Part shown: positions 59,883 to 64,000 of the stretch, in pieces
Position numbering within the stretch: position 1 is the first letter of the stretch
How the letters are laid out: every line of letters starts with the position of its first letter
Origin: CBDCFV01 sp965216425
Lineage (GTDB): Bacteria > Chloroflexota > Dehalococcoidia > Lucifugimonadales > UBA3495
DNA: 64,000 bases
Assembly (NCBI GenBank): GCA_965216425.1
Contig: CBDCFV010000007.1
Span: 1,178,001 to 1,242,000 of the forward strand
Direction of reading: 5' to 3'
The notes under the pieces: generated by a model
Databases searched by the model: none
Told to the model about the DNA's origin: nothing
The model's input: only the letters and a program-made list of their open reading frames with translations
Translations under genes and position numbers: made by a program

Positions 59883-60928
59883 ACCGCCAAGTCCGCGAAG
59901 GCGTTGGCGTAACCGGCGACGGTATTCACGTCGACCGTGCCGGGCCAGCGGTCCGATTCCAAGTGGAACACCGCGTTGCCTTGGGCGACCAATGCGGCTA
60001 CCTTCCCTCCTTGGCTCACCACTACTCCGGACTCCGAAGGGAACCTGTCGCCCGGTCCAGCGTGACTCATGCCGGCAGCGTCCAAGGCCATCCTGACTTG
60101 CTCTCTCAGGTTTTCATCAGTGGCGGCGAACTGCCCTCCCGGCCCCTCCACAGCCCCTATGTTGGCGCCGAAATGGATCCAAGCGAAAGCGTTCGACGCC
60201 AGATCTTGCCGGCGTTCCAGGAAGGCATGAATTCCATAAAGGCCGACTTCATGGCCGCTGGTGGCAACTAATATGACATCTCGCCGCGGGTTTGTTTCAT
60301 GGACAGCGCGCATTACCTCAAGCCAGCAGGCCAAGCCCCCGCCTCGCTCCGAGGCGCAGTGCCACCAGCCGCTGCGGGGCGTCATCACGATCAACGGCGG
60401 CAGACCTCTGTCCCGGCCGTCTATCCGCCCCACGACGTTAAACGACCGGGAGGGTACACGGGATGCCGTAGCCACCAAGCTGGCTTCGGAACCTCGTTCA
60501 ATGTGTTCGTTGAGCAACGTCTGAGCTTCACTGCCCACTTGCAGCACCGGGCAGCCGAAGGGATGCAGGAATTCCGGCGCGTTGGATGGCATCAGGCCGG
60601 GGTGGCCTCCCACCGTGACCGCGACCAGCGCCTGGTGTTCACCGGACCGGCGAGACGCGGTCAAGGCCTCGTCCTCTCCGCCGGCCAGGCTGACCTCGCC
60701 GACCCCGATCTCCGCCGATGAGCCGACCCGACCCAATCTTCCCAAGATGCCTTCCGCACCAGTGAAAGCCCCGTCGAACATAGGCAGTCCCGGGATGCGC
60801 TGCCCGCCTACCTCAATGTGGCATTCTGCCGGGTCAATGCGGCTCAACTCGAATGGCTCCTGAGAAACGTCTATGCCTATTTCCGACACCAAGTCCGCCA
60901 GCCAACGGGAGGACTCATGGTCCGTCAC
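59864..60928 (-). CDS. M28-like aminopeptidase-family protein with altered metal site, N-terminus probably frameshifted
   Basis: A 354-residue protein from GTG 60928. The fold is that of M28 aminopeptidases with a PA insertion (SFNVVGRIDGRDRGLPPLIV, then TPRSGWWHCASERGGGLACW, ILVATSGHEVGLYGIHAFLE). The expected metal ligands AHxDS and DNxSG read TPRSGW and SERGGG, so it is not a normal zinc peptidase. The segment just upstream in another frame, beginning TTGGACCAATTAC, reads LDQLQRVARIIGEYDAQGWH, which continues well into TVTDHESSRWLADL; a one-base change at about 60930 would join them. The real start may therefore be near 60990. Confidence 0.7.
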   Translation of the reverse strand: MTDHESSRWLADLVSEIGIDVSQEPFELSRIDPAECHIEVGGQRIPGLPMFDGAFTGAEGILGRLGRVGSSAEIGVGEVSLAGGEDEALTASRRSGEHQALVAVTVGGHPGLMPSNAPEFLHPFGCPVLQVGSEAQTLLNEHIERGSEASLVATASRVPSRSFNVVGRIDGRDRGLPPLIVMTPRSGWWHCASERGGGLACWLEVMRAVHETNPRRDVILVATSGHEVGLYGIHAFLERRQDLASNAFAWIHFGANIGAVEGPGGQFAATDENLREQVRMALDAAGMSHAGPGDRFPSESGVVVSQGGKVAALVAQGNAVFHLESDRWPGTVDVNTVAGYANAFADLAVQLSAA

Positions 60929-61095
60929 GGTGCCAGCCTTGGGCGTCGTACTCTCCGATTATTCGCGCAACGCGTTGTAATTGGTCCAATGCTCGGCCTC
61001 TGGGTTGGTTGAATTGGCCCGGCCAAGGAGGATAAACACCCCGAACGCCGGACATAACGTACGGCATTCCGGGTTAAGAAAGACCGGTTAGGGTA

Positions 61096-62082
61096 TTATC
61101 CGGTGCCCCTCAGTTGAGGGGATTCCAGCACTTGGGGGTTCAGAACACGGACTGCCTCACCGCTGCTGAAGGCGCGGATGTCTTCAACTATGTCCCGGTA
61201 GAATACCCGGTACGACTCTTCTGTGACGTAGCCAAGGTGGGGAGTGAGAAGGGTATTGGAGAGGGTGAGGAACGGGTTACCTTCCGGCAACGGTTCGATG
61301 TCAAAGGTGTCCAGGCCCGCGCCGGCGATGGCTCTGCGTTGCAGCACGTCCACTAACGCGGCTTCATCGACTATAGGCCCGCGGGAGATGTTGATGAAGT
61401 ATGCGTTCGGTTTCATCAACGCCAGTTCCCGGGAGCTCACTATACCGCGAGTGCGGTCGCTTAGCTGGACGTGAATGGAGACGATGTCCGAGTCCCGGAA
61501 TAAAGAGTCCTTGTCCACCAGTGTGGCTTGGCACTCCGCCGCCCGTTCGGCGGTGAGGTTCTGGCTCCACGCAATGACGTTCATATCGAACGCGTTGCCC
61601 ACCCGGGCTACCAGCGATCCGATGCGTCCCAATCCCAGGAGGCCCAGCGTCTTGCCTTGCAGGCCGACGCCCACGGTGGTGCCCCAACCGCCTTCCCGGG
61701 TGCGTTGGTCTTCGGCCGGTATCTGTCTTAGCAGGCCAATGATAAGTCCCCAAGTGAGTTCGGTAGGTCCCTCGCCGGCGCCGCCGGTGGCGGCGACCAC
61801 GATGCCAAGATCAGTGGCCGCGGCAACGTCGAATGACGCGTTGCGGCCGCCGGTAGTTATCAACAACCGGAGTTCGGGCAGCCTGGACAACACGGACCTC
61901 GGGAACGCAGTCCGCTCTCTCATCCCGGCGACGGCGTGAAAGCTTTGAAGCCGCTCCACCAAGGCATCTTCGTCACTCAGGTGATCATGGAAGTAGACCA
62001 CCTCGGTATCCGCCGGAAGGCTTGACCAATCGGCAAAATCGGCGGCCACCCCTTGGTAATCGTCCAGAACGGCAACTTTCAT
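61096..62082 (-). CDS. D-2-hydroxyacid dehydrogenase
   Basis: A 328-residue NAD(P)-dependent dehydrogenase of the D-isomer 2-hydroxyacid family. It begins MKVAVLDDYQGVAADFADWS. The NAD motif is LGLLGLGRIGSLVARVGNAF, the catalytic Arg is in INISRGPIVDEAAL, the Glu in DTFDIEPLPEGNP and the His in TPHLGYVTEESY. The sugar or organic acid is unknown. It lies between the M28-like gene and an LLM enzyme on the same strand, 29 bp after the latter. Confidence 0.95.
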   Translation of the reverse strand: MKVAVLDDYQGVAADFADWSSLPADTEVVYFHDHLSDEDALVERLQSFHAVAGMRERTAFPRSVLSRLPELRLLITTGGRNASFDVAAATDLGIVVAATGGAGEGPTELTWGLIIGLLRQIPAEDQRTREGGWGTTVGVGLQGKTLGLLGLGRIGSLVARVGNAFDMNVIAWSQNLTAERAAECQATLVDKDSLFRDSDIVSIHVQLSDRTRGIVSSRELALMKPNAYFINISRGPIVDEAALVDVLQRRAIAGAGLDTFDIEPLPEGNPFLTLSNTLLTPHLGYVTEESYRVFYRDIVEDIRAFSSGEAVRVLNPQVLESPQLRGTG

Positions 62083-62111
62083 CTGGCTACTACCTCCATC
62101 AAGTCCTGCGC

Positions 62112-63158
62112 CTACTTGAACGCCGGCATGACTTTCTGAGTCAACAACTTCAGGCTGCGGTACACCGCCTCTCGTGGGAGCAACCCGCCAGGATTCAACT
62201 CGGCTGTGAACCCCGAAAGGCCGAGCTTCTCCTTGAATTGGGCAAGCTTGTCGATAACGGATTCCGGCGTGCCAAAGATAACCTTGGTGTCCAGAATCTC
62301 CTCGTAGGTCATGGTGGCAAGGCGTCTTGCCCTGTCGTGGCGCGCGTCCAATATGCGGGCGCCTTCGTCGGCGCCTTCAAACAACCTGCGCATACGGGCA
62401 AAATAGGCTTCGATGGTCTCCCGTGGTTCCAGGAACGCCGCCTCCTCGGAATCGGCGATGTACATCGGCACCCGCACCGATATGTCTCCGCTCTCCCCAG
62501 GGTGCCCAGTCTCCTGCCACGCCGAATGGTAGTCCTTCAGGTTGGATTCCAGGTCGTTGACGTCCATTCCACGCATAGTCAGGAATATTGGGTAGCCCAA
62601 CCGCCCTACCCTGGCAAAGCTGTCCTCGCTGGAAGAGGCCAAGCGTATCTTGGGATGCGGTTGCTGGTATGGCATCGGGGACACCACTGCGTCTTCGATG
62701 TCGTTATACTGGCCGTGGTAAGAGAATGGCTCCCCCTTCCAAGCCTCGAGGATGATATCCAGCGCTTCCTGGAAACGGTCTTTGCTCTCTTCGTAGGGGA
62801 TGCCCATGATCTCGTAGGAGCGGGCGATGCCGCTGCGGCCAACACCGAACTCGAACCGGCCCTCGCTTATCTGGTCCACGGTCGCCGCTTCTTCCGCTAT
62901 TCGCAGAGGGCTGATGAGAGGCAATACTTGCACCGCCGTCCCCACCTTCAGCCGCTTGGTGCGGGTTGCGATGGACCCGGCTACGACAATCGGAGCCGAA
63001 AGCACCGACCGGGTGGGGTTGAAATGGGTCTCCCCCAACCACACCGAGTCCAGTCCGGTCTCCTCCGCCAAGTCAACCAGTTCGAAGGCGTCGCGGAAAA
63101 CGTCCGCTTGATTGGCGCTGTGGGTTGCCAGGAAGTCCATAAAAATGCCGAAGTCCAT
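62112..63158 (-). CDS. LLM-class flavin-dependent oxidoreductase (4 of 4)
   Basis: A 348-residue luciferase-like enzyme from ATG 63158 (MDFGIFMDFLATHSANQADV), with GGAGGG 6 bp upstream; the frame is open to 63233 but the extra residues are not family-like. Features are AEETGLDSVWLGETHFNPTR, RTKRLKVGTAVQVLPLISPL, TVDQISEGRFEFGVGRSG and FGTPESVIDKLAQFKEKLGL. The region 63159-63474 upstream has no gene; it is the divergent promoter region with the FAD oxidase. Confidence 0.93.
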   Translation of the reverse strand: MDFGIFMDFLATHSANQADVFRDAFELVDLAEETGLDSVWLGETHFNPTRSVLSAPIVVAGSIATRTKRLKVGTAVQVLPLISPLRIAEEAATVDQISEGRFEFGVGRSGIARSYEIMGIPYEESKDRFQEALDIILEAWKGEPFSYHGQYNDIEDAVVSPMPYQQPHPKIRLASSSEDSFARVGRLGYPIFLTMRGMDVNDLESNLKDYHSAWQETGHPGESGDISVRVPMYIADSEEAAFLEPRETIEAYFARMRRLFEGADEGARILDARHDRARRLATMTYEEILDTKVIFGTPESVIDKLAQFKEKLGLSGFTAELNPGGLLPREAVYRSLKLLTQKVMPAFK

Positions 63159-63474
63159 TGGTCCCTCCGATTGCCTTTTTCGGCAACATTGTTGATTACT
63201 TACGGGCTGAGGCTGAATGGCCAGCCCCTTCATTTACCGACTTCAGTAAAGCATACGCCTATTGTAGGGTCAAGAAACGGGAGGTTATCAACGTGAGCCC
63301 TGATGGTCCGCGCTTGGTGAATGTGCATTAGATTTACAGCAAATCACGCCGATGCTACCATTGTCCGAACCAAGCCCCCTCATCTTCGTAACTTTATATT
63401 ATCTGCCTTGTGATGACGATGCTCGTACCCAAGGCAATTTTCAAGACTGAAAACCCGACAAGGAAGAACTTCCT
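63159..63474. other. Divergent intergenic region, no gene
   Basis: 316 bp between the LLM gene and the FAD oxidase gene. No hairpin, tRNA or repeat recognised; some AT-rich patches (TTTATATTATC at about 63393) are likely promoter material but no clear -35/-10 pair was placed. Confidence 0.4.
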
Positions 63475-64000
63475 ATGGACTCGAACAAGTACAATGCGGT
63501 GATAGTCGGGGGAGGCATAATCGGCCTCTCCGCTGCGATGCAGTTGAAGATGGACAAGTATCCAAATTGGCGTGTTGCGGTGGTGGAGAAGGATGCTGAG
63601 TTGGCCAACCACCAGACCGGCCACAACAGCGGCGTCATCCACTCCGGCATCTACTATCGTCCCGACTCGCACAAAGCCCGGTTTTGTGTCGGCGGCAAGC
63701 AAGCACTGATAGAGTTCTGCGATGAGAACGAGATTGAATACGAGCGGTGCGGCAAAGTAATTGTTGCCAACAATGAGGCCGAGGTGGGCCGGCTGCATAA
63801 CCTGTACGAGCGCGGCACCGCCAACGGGGTTGAAGGGTTGGAGATGATCGGGCCGGAACGATTGAAGGAAATCGAGCCACACGTCGCGGGCATCCGCGCG
63901 TTATGGGCCCCCACCACGGGCATAATCGACTACCGCAAAGTAGCATCGGCGTATGCCGGAAAGTTCGAACAAGCCGGGGGCGACATCTTCACCAGCTCAC
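63475..64000 (+). CDS. L-2-hydroxyglutarate oxidase-like FAD enzyme (3' partial)
   Basis: The first 175 residues of a DAO-family flavoenzyme, read directly from ATG 63475, which has AAGGAAG 7 bp upstream. It begins MDSNKYNAVIVGGGIIGLSA (FAD motif), then VVEKDAELANHQTGHNSGVI and HSGIYYRPDSHKARFC, the hallmark of LhgO/YgaF. It then shows YERCGKVIVANNEAEVGRL, EMIGPERLKEIEPHVAGIRA and TTGIIDYRKVASAYA. The enzyme oxidises L-2-hydroxyglutarate (or a similar 2-hydroxy acid) to the 2-oxo acid and passes electrons to quinone. The gene runs off the right edge with no stop. Confidence 0.9.
   Translation, partial: MDSNKYNAVIVGGGIIGLSAAMQLKMDKYPNWRVAVVEKDAELANHQTGHNSGVIHSGIYYRPDSHKARFCVGGKQALIEFCDENEIEYERCGKVIVANNEAEVGRLHNLYERGTANGVEGLEMIGPERLKEIEPHVAGIRALWAPTTGIIDYRKVASAYAGKFEQAGGDIFTSS

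Noticed and set aside
1..64000. CRISPR arrays
   Set aside because: No array of regularly spaced 25-40-bp direct repeats found; the repeats present are the 0.7-kb pair, short palindromes and short tandem units.
1..64000. tRNA and rRNA genes
   Set aside because: No GTTCRA-type T-loop with a matching cloverleaf was recognised in the gaps checked; a covariance search could still find one.

Overview
The window is about 64 kb of a high-GC bacterial chromosome that looks like a free-living, heterotrophic Chloroflexota of the SAR202/Dehalococcoidia type. That placement is inferred from gene content: four LLM-class flavin-dependent oxidoreductases, paired family III CoA-transferases, an enolase-superfamily enzyme, DUF1501/DUF1800 proteins, three Uma2 nucleases, frequent TTG/GTG starts and a GroEL tail ending in MPPMDY. 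No rRNA, tRNA or CRISPR array was seen. The left edge cuts leuC and the right edge cuts an L-2-hydroxyglutarate oxidase-like gene.

Layout. 1-2.6 kb: leuC and leuD with a Uma2 nuclease gene between them. 2.6-7.9 kb (minus): two family III CoA-transferases, a small protein and a ThDP enzyme, probably an acyl-CoA side pathway. 8.1-14.5 kb (plus): a complete peptide/nickel-type ABC importer (binding protein, two permeases, two ATPases); the binding protein's lipoprotein leader is out of frame with its body across a tandem repeat. 14.7-18.4 kb: a methyltransferase, a solitary HsdR-N-like nuclease, repeat copy A and a split ThDP decarboxylase. 18.5-30.3 kb (minus): catabolic genes, including a likely selenoprotein of the UGSC type with an in-frame UGA and a SECIS-like hairpin, two LLM oxidoreductases, a GMC oxidoreductase, a GlcG/HbpS-like protein, a DUF1501-NHL-DUF1800 cluster and a flavin reductase. 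30.3-31.9 kb: an IS110-type element. 32-43.9 kb: a TauE/SafE exporter, an ATPase-nuclease pair that could be a defence module, an enolase-superfamily enzyme, an MFS transporter, an LLM oxidoreductase, a degraded toxin-antitoxin pair, a Rieske protein with a long unknown domain, an amidohydrolase and a ketopantoate-reductase-like enzyme. 44.2-45 kb: repeat copy B. 45-52.5 kb: an SDR gene with an in-frame stop, a permease remnant, an epimerase and a four-gene acyl-CoA cluster. 52.5-54.7 kb: groES-groEL under a CIRCE operator. 54.8-57.7 kb: a family I CoA-transferase set in the order alpha, beta-alpha fusion, beta. 57.7-59.6 kb: a TPP riboswitch with terminator ahead of thiG-thiE-thiS. 59.6-64 kb: an M28-like protein, a 2-hydroxyacid dehydrogenase, a fourth LLM oxidoreductase and the truncated FAD oxidase.

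The main theme is acyl-CoA and organic-acid catabolism with flavin chemistry, supplied by peptide-type and MFS import. The best candidates for something new are the UGSC selenoprotein operon, the 0.7-kb paired repeat carrying a small conserved gene and an ATGTCC motif array, the three-gene CoA-transferase with its middle fusion, and the ATPase-nuclease couple. Several genes have single frame breaks; these could be real decay or sequence errors, and both readings are kept open.
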